Assembly (NCBI RefSeq): GCF_000350225.1
Contig: NW_005179177.1
Coordinates: forward strand, 1-64,000
Source: Chondrus crispus
Taxonomy: Eukaryota; Rhodophyta; Florideophyceae; Gigartinales; Gigartinaceae
Direction: 5' to 3'
DNA: 64,000 nucleotides
Both the position numbers and the translations under genes were made by a program. Below are positions 19,904-28,377 of the stretch, in pieces; within the stretch, counting starts at the first letter, position 1; every line of letters starts with the position of its first letter. The notes below the pieces were generated by a model that saw nothing but the letters and a program-made list of their open reading frames with translations, did no database searches and was not told where the DNA came from.

Positions 19904-20015
19904 ACCAAAATTTGATGATTTGATGTCGATTGAAATCCCCACCGGTGCAACCAAATCATCAAATTTTTGGTGTCGATCTAAAAATCGGAACCAAATATCA
20001 AGAATTTGGTTCGGA
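19904..20015. repeat. two adjacent hairpins
   Basis: ACCAAAATTTGATGATTTG (19904-19922) pairs with 19952-19971. TCGGAACCAAAT (19985-19996) pairs with ATTTGGTTCGGA (20004-20015). Both stems contain the ACCAAAT string found in the element ends. Confidence 0.8.
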
Positions 20016-20152
20016 TGGTCTCTGTTTGATTACCCTTGACAATCCAGTTGTGCACGTTCTATTGGTCGACCGAAACGGCTTCCCACCAAAAGTGCATCGA
20101 TGCGGTATTTGCCTCGAGATTACCAGCGTCTCCCGCCGATCCAGAATGCTCA

Positions 20153-20925
20153 CTACGGCGTGCATGCTCTTCCCCTTTCCATCCCTCCAGAACGTCGACG
20201 GCCCCGCCATCCCTGATGCTCTTCCCCCTTCCATCCCTCCAGAACGTCGACGGCCCCGCCATCCCTGAGCGCGTCCTTCCCCGCCCGGCTCTTACACAAC
20301 AACAACACTTCCTCGACCAACCAGGCGCGAATCTCCGCCATCTCCTCCCGTCCCACCTCCTTTGACCTCCCCAAGCACATTGCGACCGCCGCCGTACCCC
20401 CACCAACACATCATGGCACTCGTCCGCCATCGCGCAGTTCCGCACCCAGCTCGCCCCCGCCAGCCTCTTCTCCGCCTCCCCCGCCTCCAGAAATCTCAGG
20501 AACCTCGTCAACAGCTGTCTCTCCGCCTGCCTTCCCTGGACCAACAGGACGTCCCTCCCCTCCTGGCTCGCGCACGCATTCGACAGCCGCAGCACATTCG
20601 GAATACTCGGTACCCTCTCCACGAGCACGAGTAGCGTGCCCCTCTCCCGAAACCCGTCCGCGCGCTCCGCTTCGTCCACGCCCGGCGCGAAGCGCGTCAG
20701 GTTGGACAGCAGCGCCGCGTGCAGCGCGACGACGTCCGCGTCCAGGACCACCTGCGCTGCGAGCCGCACCGCGTCCGCGTGCGTCAGGGCCGCCGCCGCC
20801 TCGTCCTCCGACAGGTTCACAAGCGCAGACAGTGCTAGCGCAGTGCGATTCGCTGCTCAGCAGCAGCAGCCGCCGCAGGAGAACGTCGCTCGCGGCTGTC
20901 GAGCCAATCATCCGCCGCAGCACCG
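20153..20925 (-). pseudogene. HGH1-like (DUF383/DUF384) gene fragments, frameshifted
   Basis: Three frames read in order give parts of one ARM-repeat protein. Near 20925-20850: RRMIGSTAASDVLLRRLLLL. Then 20850-20400 in a second frame: ALVNLSEDEAAAALTH, LLSNLTRF, RLAGASWVRNCAMADECH, resembling DUF383 ('LvNLS', 'LsNLTr', 'lRNC'). Then 20395-20270 in a third frame: REEMAEIRAWLVEEVLLLC and KSRAGKDALRDGGAV, resembling DUF384 ('lLE.LllLc.tr.GRe.lR'). In yeast and human HGH1 is a chaperone adaptor for translation elongation factor eEF2. Here there is no in-frame start, there are two shifts, and the segment between the two domains is shortened. The 3' end runs into a 52-bp tandem duplication. The family call is from memory of the motifs. 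Confidence 0.55.
20166..20268. repeat. tandem duplication with 52-bp period
   Basis: GCTCTTCCCC(T/C)TTCCATCC begins at 20166 and 20218; both copies run through CCAGAACGTCGACGG. It lies at the truncated 3' end of the HGH1-like fragment and adds a second copy of its last coding bases. Confidence 0.9.
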
Positions 20926-21254
20926 CTGCCGCCGGCGCGTATGTTCTCTCCGGGATCGCGCTGCTCGCGGTCGCGTGGGGAGCGCGTGCTGTCCGTGAGC
21001 AGGGAGGACAGCGCCGGCAGTCTGTCTTTGTCCACGGTGGAGGTGAGAGGGAAGGAGTGCAGACAGAGTGGCGAGGGAGAAGGTCGCGGGATGGGTTTCG
21101 AGTGAGCGTGCGACTACGACTGAGGGTGCGATACGAGGGTGAGTAGGAGTGTGAGTACAAGGATGCGATGGTGAGTACGAGGGGAATGTACTTCATTTGG
21201 TTCTCACCGGTGGGGCAGTTCTTTCCGAAGCATCAAACAGCCAAATATCGAAAC

Positions 21255-21546
21255 TGTGGTAGGAATGTTAGTCTCGAGCGGAAGCTGAGGCTCGGTTTCC
21301 CTGAACGTGCGCAGCGGAGGGAGCAGAACGGAGGTGATCGAGCGAGGCGAAGCGAAAGGCCACAAAAGCCACCGGGGGTCTTGTCTCGTGAGTGCGTGAG
21401 TATCCCCCGGATTTCTAGTCCCTTTAATTTCCCCTTGATTTAAGTACCCGGTAAAATTCCCCTTTGTAATTTTGGGACCGGCGGCGCACCGCCGCGGACA
21501 CTGCCAGTCGCTTAGGGCTAGCGCTGTCCTCGCTGTACAGTGCCCA
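21255..21546 (-). repeat. 3' LTR of Copia-2
   Basis: This 292-bp copy differs from the other LTR by one base (CCCTGAACG versus CCCTTAACG). The internal side (21547 onward, read on the minus strand) ends in a G-rich tract GGGGGGTGTGTCT that could be the polypurine primer. Confidence 0.95.
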
Positions 21547-22136
21547 AGACACACCCCCCGTCGGGCCACGTTCGACGGCGGCCAGCGGCGGCCGACTACA
21601 TGCGCACGCCGACGGCGGAGTATATCCGTTGGGAACGTGGTCCGACTCTCTGGCAGACCCCAGTCAGCGTGCTCCCCTTATGCACCGCGTGCTCCTCCAC
21701 GGAGTTATCTCCTTCTTCCCTTTTCCTTCGGGCTCCTGCCTTACACCGCATTCCCTACCTGCGATCGGTCCCCCATTTCGCGCGTCCGCGCACCCGCTTC
21801 TTAAATCGCGCTGCATTTCCGGCTCCTCTCCTTGGGCCCGTCGCGCATCTCGCGATCTGTTTGAGCTCCGTCGTCACAATCTGCCTCGCCGCGCCGCCAC
21901 ACCACCGCACCACCGCACCACCGCACCACCGCGCCAAGCATCACATTCTCAATCTCCCCTACTGGGGCCTCATCCATTGCAGCTGCCGCGCGCTCCGCCC
22001 TTCGTCTCGGCGTCGAGCGCTTCGTCTCGTCATCCTCCGTTTCGTCTCGTCATCCTCCGCCTCGCGCCTGCCCTGACCGAAACCGATAAAAGCGCCCGCG
22101 GGCCACGGTACGGAGGGGTGAGCGTGAGGCTACACG
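21547..22136 (+). promoter_or_regulatory. intergenic leader of the antisense ORF, with short tandem repeats and a TATA-like box
   Basis: This stretch is CT-rich and contains an ACCACCGC tandem repeat (about 21897-21935) and two copies of TTCGTCTCGTCATCCTCCG (about 22021-22059). GATAAAAG at 22085-22092 lies about 50 bases before the ATG and could serve as a TATA box for the + strand ORF. Promoter function is an inference. Confidence 0.4.
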
Positions 22137-23390
22137 ATGCCTGACGTGCGGTGGGTCTCGATGGAATCTAAACGCGCACCGCTTTCCGGAATGGAGATGC
22201 TGGATGGCAAGTGCCGCGTTCAGCTACACAGTGGCTCCCGGGTGGTGTCAGTGACAAAGGAGGCACTGATGAGGAGTGTGCGATTGCCCCGAGAAATTTG
22301 TGGCGAGCTCTGGGATTGGCTGTCGTTGCGCCGTGGTCGCTTTTTACCCGAAAGAATACTCGAGGAACTCGGGTTCTTGAGCCTTTGGGGTTCTCGGCTG
22401 ATGGACCCCGAGGCTGACCAAACGGACTACACTATCCGGCGTATTGTGTTTTCGTCCGGGAAGGACATACGGTTTGGCAAGCGGGGGTTCCTTGCCTCAG
22501 CAGACGACCGCGGGGGACATCGCTCCTTCTGGCCCATCGACTTCTACACCATGAAGTCGCAAAGGGCCGTGGGTAGCTTGGAGCAGATGATCGAGTTGAG
22601 CAGTGAGGTCGAGTCTGACTTGGAGGTGAAGGAAAACGGGAGCGTCTTGCAAGTGGAGATAGTTTTTGATGCTCACGCCGAGGCGCGATATTTGGACAAT
22701 CTGCACCGAGCTTGCACTCGCCGGATGGACCACTTCTTCAGACTTCGATGCCCTGGTGCTCGCGGGGATTCGGCTGCAACGCTCCACCGCCGTACGAACG
22801 TTCCCAGCTTCGTGTTCTCTCCACGTGGCCAGTGTCTCCGAGCCGCGATCGGGAATGGACTATATGCGCTGGCTGGAGAAGTGGCTGCACTAGGCATGAT
22901 GAATATCCATCCGATGCCAGCCGTGAGCGTCGCCCAAGCTGGAGCGTGGCTCGAACAGCAGTTGGGCTCTTACCGCCTGGAAAAGGTTTCGATTCCGAAG
23001 CGTGTTGACGAAGAAGAGTGGTTGGCTTCCCAACGTGATGGGATCTTCTTGTCCAGGTTAGGGGGAATGGACAGTTCAGGAGAAGAAATCGACCATGTCG
23101 TCGTTCTGGATGCCAAAAGGCAGCTCGTGTATGATTGCACAGAGCGTTTTGCACTACAGATGGGCAAGGGAACCTTGAGCGCTTGTCTTGGTGATGGGAT
23201 CGACCTACTCGGCATTCCGGAGCTTCGTCGCCTCACCAAACAGCCAGTTGGGAAGCGCAAGCGTCATGGTGGTGGTAGGAAAATATCCACCGAAGTTCAA
23301 CGTAAGCGAAAGGATGTTTCGCGAAAGAAGAAGCCCTTTACCACTGATTCCTCTCAGACAAGGAGGAGGATGGTAATCGATGAGCCGTAG
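22137..23390 (+). CDS. antisense accessory ORF of Copia-2, possible papain-like cysteine hydrolase
   Basis: 417 residues on the strand opposite to gag and pol, filling the space between pol and the 3' LTR. The ORF is intact. No family is recognised with certainty. The C-terminal half has GQCLRAAIGNGLYALAGEV (Cys233), DGIFLSRL (302-308) and EEIDHVVVLDAKRQLVYD (His320, Asp325). This Cys...His-x4-Asp layout, with a buried strand around the His, is what papain-fold proteases and deubiquitinases show. Two basic clusters near the end (KRKRH at about 373, RKKKP at about 396) may direct nuclear entry. A role in protecting element proteins or countering silencing is only speculation. Antisense extra ORFs are known in some plant Gypsy (Tat) elements, not commonly in Copia. 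Confidence 0.7.
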   Translation: MPDVRWVSMESKRAPLSGMEMLDGKCRVQLHSGSRVVSVTKEALMRSVRLPREICGELWDWLSLRRGRFLPERILEELGFLSLWGSRLMDPEADQTDYTIRRIVFSSGKDIRFGKRGFLASADDRGGHRSFWPIDFYTMKSQRAVGSLEQMIELSSEVESDLEVKENGSVLQVEIVFDAHAEARYLDNLHRACTRRMDHFFRLRCPGARGDSAATLHRRTNVPSFVFSPRGQCLRAAIGNGLYALAGEVAALGMMNIHPMPAVSVAQAGAWLEQQLGSYRLEKVSIPKRVDEEEWLASQRDGIFLSRLGGMDSSGEEIDHVVVLDAKRQLVYDCTERFALQMGKGTLSACLGDGIDLLGIPELRRLTKQPVGKRKRHGGGRKISTEVQRKRKDVSRKKKPFTTDSSQTRRRMVIDEP

Positions 23391-23393
23391 ATG

Positions 23394-23771
23394 CTAATTA
23401 AACTGGATCCGCTTGGCCTTATCGAACATGCAAGGGTCCAGCACTCCATTCAGCATGACCTTGTTCAGCTTTCGGAACATTTCCAAGTTTCTCTTCGTCA
23501 AGGCGTCGGCAAGGTTCAGTTTGCCGGCAATCCACTGCATCGTAGCGATCTCTCCGTTTTCGAAGGAGTCTCGCATTCGTGCTACTGTGGGTCGGAGACG
23601 GTAATCTGTCCCTTCGTGGAGCGTCGTCACTGTTGAGTACAAGCCGTGCGAGTCAACCGTGAGGATAAACGGAAGCGGGACGTCCGATCCGTACACTCGT
23701 TTGAGGCTCTCGGCCATTAGCGATCCACGGTCTGTTGACGTTGCTGCGGCAAGTATTTCAGCTCCAATTGA
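23394..23771 (-). CDS. Copia-2 RNase H C-terminal part, shifted frame
   Basis: This frame carries the end of RNase H: GAEILAAATSTDRGSL, FILTVDSHGLYSTV and MQWIAGKLNLADALTKRN, the last being the usual 'ADxLTK' end. It joins the main pol frame at about 23772, where the main frame reads EWRFS and then leaves the family consensus. A one-base deletion is the simplest explanation; the present pol therefore ends early at 23717. Confidence 0.8.
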   Translation of the reverse strand, partial: SIGAEILAAATSTDRGSLMAESLKRVYGSDVPLPFILTVDSHGLYSTVTTLHEGTDYRLRPTVARMRDSFENGEIATMQWIAGKLNLADALTKRNLEMFRKLNKVMLNGVLDPCMFDKAKRIQFN

Positions 23772-26700
23772 CTAAAACGCCACTCGGGATTGCTTGCAGC
23801 TATGCCAATCAAGGACATGGTACACACTGGCACCCCCCGCAGGCAGGTATATCCCGGAGAGGTATCCGGTCTGCCCATATGAGTGGAACCATGGCTAGCA
23901 TCGGAGAAGCACAAATACGAAGGGTCCTTGTCTAGCATCGGGGGAGCACAGTACTTCAGCTGTGGAGTCAAGCCCCGCAGTTCGTTCAGAACCTTACTGC
24001 CGTTAACCAAGTCAGAGACTCTTAGGTTGCCTACAGCTTGCTGGAGGTAGCTTGCTGCAAAAGAAGCCTGCGGGAGGACACCATGACCAAGAAAGTTTAG
24101 TGATCCTGCCAAGCCAAGGTACGAGGTGAGTTCTTCCGGGGTGGCTCTTTCGTGGAACTGCTTTTTCCGTTCCCGAGACAGCGCCGGAAACTCGATTTTC
24201 TCCATGTACTCTTTCATATCGATGTGCACTGTACCATCAGGGCCTTGCAAAATGTGGAGGCGATTGAAGATTAGCGGGCCGTCTACGACGAACCGGCCAA
24301 CTTCAAATCGTTTTGCAAGGGCAGCATGGAAGTCGTTGACTTCTCTTGGTGAACCGACTACCAGGAAATCATCCACGACCTTGCAAATAGCAAGAGAAAT
24401 ATTACCTCCATCGCCGAACTTCATGAAGAGTTGTGGCATACCAGGGATGGGTACAATGTCTTGCCGAGACATCCAACCTTCTATGGTTAGCTGCCAGAGT
24501 CTTCCAGACTCGACGATTCCATAGGCGGGCTTAAGAAGTCGCCACAGAATCCCTCGGGCCGCCCAACCTTTTGGTGGTCGAACATAGATGTCTCGAGAAA
24601 GGTAACCTCCCTGCAGGTACGCACCCTTAATGTCGATTGTGGCTATGACCATGTTCAAGACGGCGGCGATGGACAACACCAGTCGGATCACTGGGAATTG
24701 TGCAGTTGCAGAATCCTTCCGGACACTCTCCTTATCTTTGTCGCGGTTGCCGTGAGGCACCATTCGACACTTCAGCCGGAGTTTGTCCTCTTCCCCATCG
24801 GTCTTCACTTGGAAGAAATGATGCGATGATATAATGTTGGCACCTCTAGGGATGGAACTCAACCTGACTTCTTCAAAGGCACCGTCGTAGTTATTCTTCT
24901 CTGCAGCTATGGCTTTGTCAAGCAGCCATCGGGGCACGAACTGCAGTTGAAATTCCGAAGCGGTTTTATCTCCGATGATCCCTTTTACTTGCCGCAGGAC
25001 GTCCTGCTCCATGGACTGGAGTTCAAACGGCAGCTCCGGGGGAGGCGTGACTCTCACCTCACCGATGTCTTTCTCAGGACGAGGTGGGTCAAACGGTTTG
25101 TTGAGAGTGCCCTGTTGCCTTGCCGGATCTGAAGGAGTGACTCCTTCCTGCAGGGGTCTCTCAAGGTTGCGTGAGCTTGGAGACTTCTTAGTATTCGCAA
25201 AGAAGGCAGGCTGTTCTTCGAAGTACCTTGCGATATCTTCATCAGCATGTACTCTTGAGTCCTCTCCGTCTTTTCTGATCTCAAGAATGTCATCGTGTAG
25301 AGGAGGGTGGACGTCGTTTCCCTCTTCCCACGGAAAGCTTGCTGGGAGATCATCCTCGGTCGGCAAAACTTGGCTCCGGGACTCGGCGTTGTCGGTTTGA
25401 TGCTGGTTCATCGCTACCTCAGTGTCATCCGTATCAACGACGGCGTACGACCGGGGGAAAACGTAACCAATCTGGTTCAGATCCAACAGCAAGGGTGACC
25501 GTGGAGCTATGCGCACATCCTCATACGCAGCCCGAATTGGCTTTCCACGATGTTCCGGGTTATTTGAGACAATAACCATGTGCGGCTCGACTGCACGTAC
25601 ATTCCCGGATTCCCATTTGCCAAACTTGACGTTGCGTTTGAAGTAGTAGACGAGGACGCCACGTCGAAGGTCTTCGGGAAGGACGGTGTTGGGTGACCGG
25701 CCCTTGTCAAGCATCAAGAGGGCCCGACGGGCAACTTGCTCTTCGTGAGCAGCGATTATTTGGTCGGTCACAACACTTTTTGGGAGTCCAGCGATGGAAG
25801 GAGTATAGCCCCTAGCGAGTTCAAAGCTGCTCATTCTCTTGCTACCGTACAGTATGTTGCTCACATATGTTGCACGGGAAAGAACGTCGGACTTCTCCAC
25901 TTCCACGTTGCGAGTCTGCATGAAGAACTGTGCATCTTTGGTCATCCTTTGGGCTATCAACCGGACCACCGCATTCTTGCTCTCAACCACCCCAAGCTTG
26001 TTGTGTCTTCGAGCAGGACGGGGCTGGAATTTGACCCCTGCATACTGCAAAAAGCCCTTGAACACGGAGTTATTGAACTCAGGGTCAGATGATACAACAG
26101 CTGGAGGACCGTGTACATCACACCACTTGTTATCGAACACACGGGATGCCTCGTCCATCTCTCGTGTAGTCATGAGTGAGGTAACGGAAAGCCCGGTGTG
26201 TACGTCGACGATGTGGAGTATGGGCTGATTACCCAGCTCTGTGATGTACATGTAGTCTAGCTGAACGTGGTCGTTGAAAGATGAGAGGAGCTTTCCGAAA
26301 GAGACCTTTCTCGAGTTGGAAGGTCTTCCGGTGCTCTTGCAAGACGTACATTTCGATGCAACAGTGGTGAGGGCTTGCCTAAGAACTGAGGAGAGGATAG
26401 ATCCTCGTTTGCATAACTCGAGCATATCGTCAAGGGGCAAGTGGGAAGAGCCATGAAGCTTGAGCGCAAACCTCTTTGCCACCTTTCCGTCCATAAACTT
26501 GGTTCTTCCGAAACGATGCCCCATTTGCCTCGACATGAGGGAGCGCAAAGATGCGAAGTACGTTTCGAAAGACGAAGTCTTTGAAGGTACCACGAACAAG
26601 TACGTTCTCTTGGCGTCTTTATCTTCCGGGGAGATTTGTTCACTGTATGTCTGAAGCACGACCTCTTTCTGTGAGAGGCCGCACACTCCAGGTGGTATGA

Positions 26701-27097
26701 CAAGGGCGTTCTCTGGTCCGAGCAATCTTGACTTGTGGAGCACTTCGTTGCCGAGAAGGAGGAAGCCAATTCCCTTTGTGACGTAGAACGGAATTGTTAT
26801 GTTTGTCCCGTACATGTCCGTAACAGGCATATCCCATATGGCAACCACAAGCTCGGCTTCGCTACACTCCATTCCATATCCGTGATAGAATGGTTTGCAA
26901 TCGAGCGGACGAATAGATAGCTTGATTCCCATTTTCACGCAGAGTGTAGCCGCGGATTGGATGCCGCCGACACTCCTCGGACAGCCAACGTCTAAAATTG
27001 GATTGGGGTCCTCACGTGAGGAGAAGACGTCGGACTTGGCTCCCCGCCTGGAAACGAGACTTAGTTGTCTCTGCGTCCCAGACGGGAGCCTGGACGA
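23717..27097 (-). CDS. Copia-2 Pol (protease, integrase, reverse transcriptase), expressed by -1 frameshift from gag
   Basis: The first ATG is at 26938, but the frame is open from the slippery site at 27097. The upstream part encodes the protease active site ILDVGCPRSVGG, so the ATG start would delete it; the frame must be entered from gag. Next come integrase zinc finger residues (LHGSSHLPLDDMLELC, CTSCKSTG), the integrase core with QLDYMYITEL, SSDPEFNNSVF and KLGVVESKN giving D, D, E, reverse transcriptase with TIDIKGAYLQGGYL and KVVDDFLVVG, and the start of RNase H (CFSDASHGS). The polyprotein copies and integrates the element. It is cut short by a frameshift within RNase H. Confidence 0.85.
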   Translation of the reverse strand, partial: SSRLPSGTQRQLSLVSRRGAKSDVFSSREDPNPILDVGCPRSVGGIQSAATLCVKMGIKLSIRPLDCKPFYHGYGMECSEAELVVAIWDMPVTDMYGTNITIPFYVTKGIGFLLLGNEVLHKSRLLGPENALVIPPGVCGLSQKEVVLQTYSEQISPEDKDAKRTYLFVVPSKTSSFETYFASLRSLMSRQMGHRFGRTKFMDGKVAKRFALKLHGSSHLPLDDMLELCKRGSILSSVLRQALTTVASKCTSCKSTGRPSNSRKVSFGKLLSSFNDHVQLDYMYITELGNQPILHIVDVHTGLSVTSLMTTREMDEASRVFDNKWCDVHGPPAVVSSDPEFNNSVFKGFLQYAGVKFQPRPARRHNKLGVVESKNAVVRLIAQRMTKDAQFFMQTRNVEVEKSDVLSRATYVSNILYGSKRMSSFELARGYTPSIAGLPKSVVTDQIIAAHEEQVARRALLMLDKGRSPNTVLPEDLRRGVLVYYFKRNVKFGKWESGNVRAVEPHMVIVSNNPEHRGKPIRAAYEDVRIAPRSPLLLDLNQIGYVFPRSYAVVDTDDTEVAMNQHQTDNAESRSQVLPTEDDLPASFPWEEGNDVHPPLHDDILEIRKDGEDSRVHADEDIARYFEEQPAFFANTKKSPSSRNLERPLQEGVTPSDPARQQGTLNKPFDPPRPEKDIGEVRVTPPPELPFELQSMEQDVLRQVKGIIGDKTASEFQLQFVPRWLLDKAIAAEKNNYDGAFEEVRLSSIPRGANIISSHHFFQVKTDGEEDKLRLKCRMVPHGNRDKDKESVRKDSATAQFPVIRLVLSIAAVLNMVIATIDIKGAYLQGGYLSRDIYVRPPKGWAARGILWRLLKPAYGIVESGRLWQLTIEGWMSRQDIVPIPGMPQLFMKFGDGGNISLAICKVVDDFLVVGSPREVNDFHAALAKRFEVGRFVVDGPLIFNRLHILQGPDGTVHIDMKEYMEKIEFPALSRERKKQFHERATPEELTSYLGLAGSLNFLGHGVLPQASFAASYLQQAVGNLRVSDLVNGSKVLNELRGLTPQLKYCAPPMLDKDPSYLCFSDASHGSTHMGRPDTSPGYTCLRGVPVCTMSLIGIAASNPEWRFSQLELKYLPQQRQQTVDR

Positions 27098-27103
27098 AAA
27101 AAA
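27038..27103 (-). promoter_or_regulatory. candidate -1 ribosomal frameshift signal between Copia-2 gag and pol
   Basis: On the minus strand gag reads GTT TTT TTT CGT, so the heptamer T TTT TTT (27103-27097) is in the X-XXY-YYZ register. After a six-base spacer (CGTCCA), GGCTCCC (27090-27084) pairs perfectly with GGGAGCC (27044-27038). The loop contains a second stem, GAGAC/GTCTC. The -1 frame is open from the heptamer through the protease. Gag's own stop is 12 codons further on. Function is inferred. Confidence 0.7.
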
Positions 27104-28374
27104 ACAGGAGATTTGTACTCGTTCCCAGTGTTCCGGAAACGGTCGTTCCCAGTGGTTCTTCGTCTTTTCGCGTGATGGTCGGACGCTGAGCAGTGCAGAT
27201 CACCACGGAGGTGTCCCTGCTCACCACACTCCGCACAGGTGGTCCTGTAGGAGCGGGTTCCTACTTCTTCGTGAGGGCGCTTGCGTCTTCCTCTGGGCGG
27301 GTTCCGACTACGTCCACGAGCTCCATTGCGTACGACGTCATTATAGGCGAAGTTGTCGGATCCAGCTCCAGAAGCCTTATGCCCTACGGCGAGAAGTGCT
27401 TGTCGGACGTTGCGCTGCACGAGGCTTTCAACGTCCTTCATGCTCATCGAGGGACCTTGTGTTGACGTGAGGGTCAAGTTTCCAAGGACAGAAACGGCGT
27501 CATCTAAGTGAAGCTTGCAAGGCTTCACCTTGGACAAGATGATACCCGCTACGGAATTATTAGGCGTTTCATCTTCCTGCGGATTGGTGTACAGTTTCTG
27601 AAATGCGTCCTGGATTTTCTTTCCTGTCCCTCGTGCTTGAGAGCGGTACTTACGGAGGGCATTCCGTAGACCATTTTCATCGTCTGTACGGAAGTACAAC
27701 GGACCTTGGAGCTCTCCTGCGCTCTCAATAACAGACTTGAATTCGTCGAGATCTTTGATGGAGAACGACCTCGTTGTTGGCGGATTCACTTCGACAGCCC
27801 GAGCTTCAGCCAACGAAATTAACTGCAGCTTGGCATTAGTCAGAGTGCCCTCTTCGAGGTTGGCATTGTTCAACAAAGTGATTGCCAGGACTTCACCAAT
27901 CTGGGAAGACGTCGATGCGTTGGAATGCATAAGATGCTCCGCAGCCAGTCCCCGGAACCGTGACACGAAAACAGAGAGATCCTCGTTCTTCCTCCGGCGG
28001 CAGGTTGATACCTTGTGAAACGAGTTTATCAGCCTTGATACCATAGCAATCGGGGGGTCAATGGCGATGAGATTCACAATGTCTCGAACGGCTGCGACTT
28101 GATCGTTTTGTTTAAAATCGATCGTTCTTGCTGCCTGTGCTTCGTCAACAATTGACTGTTGAGCACTGGGCAAGCCACGCTCATAGAGCTGGCGCCCAAG
28201 GGTGGCGTACACCGTGGCGTACACGCGATCCGTGCCACGCTCAGCGGCAGACTTTATAAGGTCTACCCAGCGAGCGATTTTCCGCCGCCAATCCTGAAGA
28301 TCTCCATCCGGATAGAAGAAGGGAGGGTCTAAACGGCTCTCGCGATCGCGGGCCGAACCACTCCCTGGGCCCAT
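27061..28374 (-). CDS. Copia-2 Gag
   Basis: 438-residue product counting from ATG at 28374; there is no earlier ATG and the next one is far inside the protein. It starts MGPGSGSARDRES, has a helical central part (DLQDWRRKIARWVDLI, TLLNNANLEEGTL) as in Copia gag proteins, and ends with a zinc-knuckle-like CAECGEQGHLRGDLHC, a CX2CX4HX6C variant followed by a basic tail. It packages element RNA in cytoplasmic particles. The start codon lies inside the primer-binding site, four bases from the LTR. Confidence 0.85.
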   Translation of the reverse strand: MGPGSGSARDRESRLDPPFFYPDGDLQDWRRKIARWVDLIKSAAERGTDRVYATVYATLGRQLYERGLPSAQQSIVDEAQAARTIDFKQNDQVAAVRDIVNLIAIDPPIAMVSRLINSFHKVSTCRRRKNEDLSVFVSRFRGLAAEHLMHSNASTSSQIGEVLAITLLNNANLEEGTLTNAKLQLISLAEARAVEVNPPTTRSFSIKDLDEFKSVIESAGELQGPLYFRTDDENGLRNALRKYRSQARGTGKKIQDAFQKLYTNPQEDETPNNSVAGIILSKVKPCKLHLDDAVSVLGNLTLTSTQGPSMSMKDVESLVQRNVRQALLAVGHKASGAGSDNFAYNDVVRNGARGRSRNPPRGRRKRPHEEVGTRSYRTTCAECGEQGHLRGDLHCSASDHHAKRRRTTGNDRFRNTGNEYKSPVFFRPGSRLGRRDN

Positions 28375-28377
28375 AAC
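28366..28377 (-). promoter_or_regulatory. primer-binding site of Copia-2 overlapping the gag start codon
   Basis: The 12 bases directly after the 5' LTR read GTTATGGGCCCA. Their complement TGGGCCCATAAC equals the anticodon arm of plant-type initiator tRNA-Met as I remember it, ending at nucleotide 39, the cleavage point of half-tRNA primers. The ATG within it is the gag start. Confidence 0.75.

Larger units (their letters stand above)
19875..21215. mobile_element. possible non-autonomous element with CCCCACCGGT inverted ends
   Basis: CCCCACCGGTAGAATCAAAT (19875-19894) matches the complement of 21195-21215, which reads CCCCACCGGTGAGAACC then AAAT, with one indel and one change. A further copy of the end lies at 19937-19956. 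Two hairpins sit just inside the left end. The enclosed 1.2 kb holds fragments of an HGH1-like gene, so this may be a gene-capturing DNA element. No transposase is present and no target duplication is clear, since Copia-1 inserted at the left end. Confidence 0.45.

Noticed and set aside
20411-21196. 261-codon minus frame as a secreted protein
   Set aside because: The signal-like start is not supported; only the stretch near 20925-20850 agrees with the HGH1-like reading, and the rest is out of frame.
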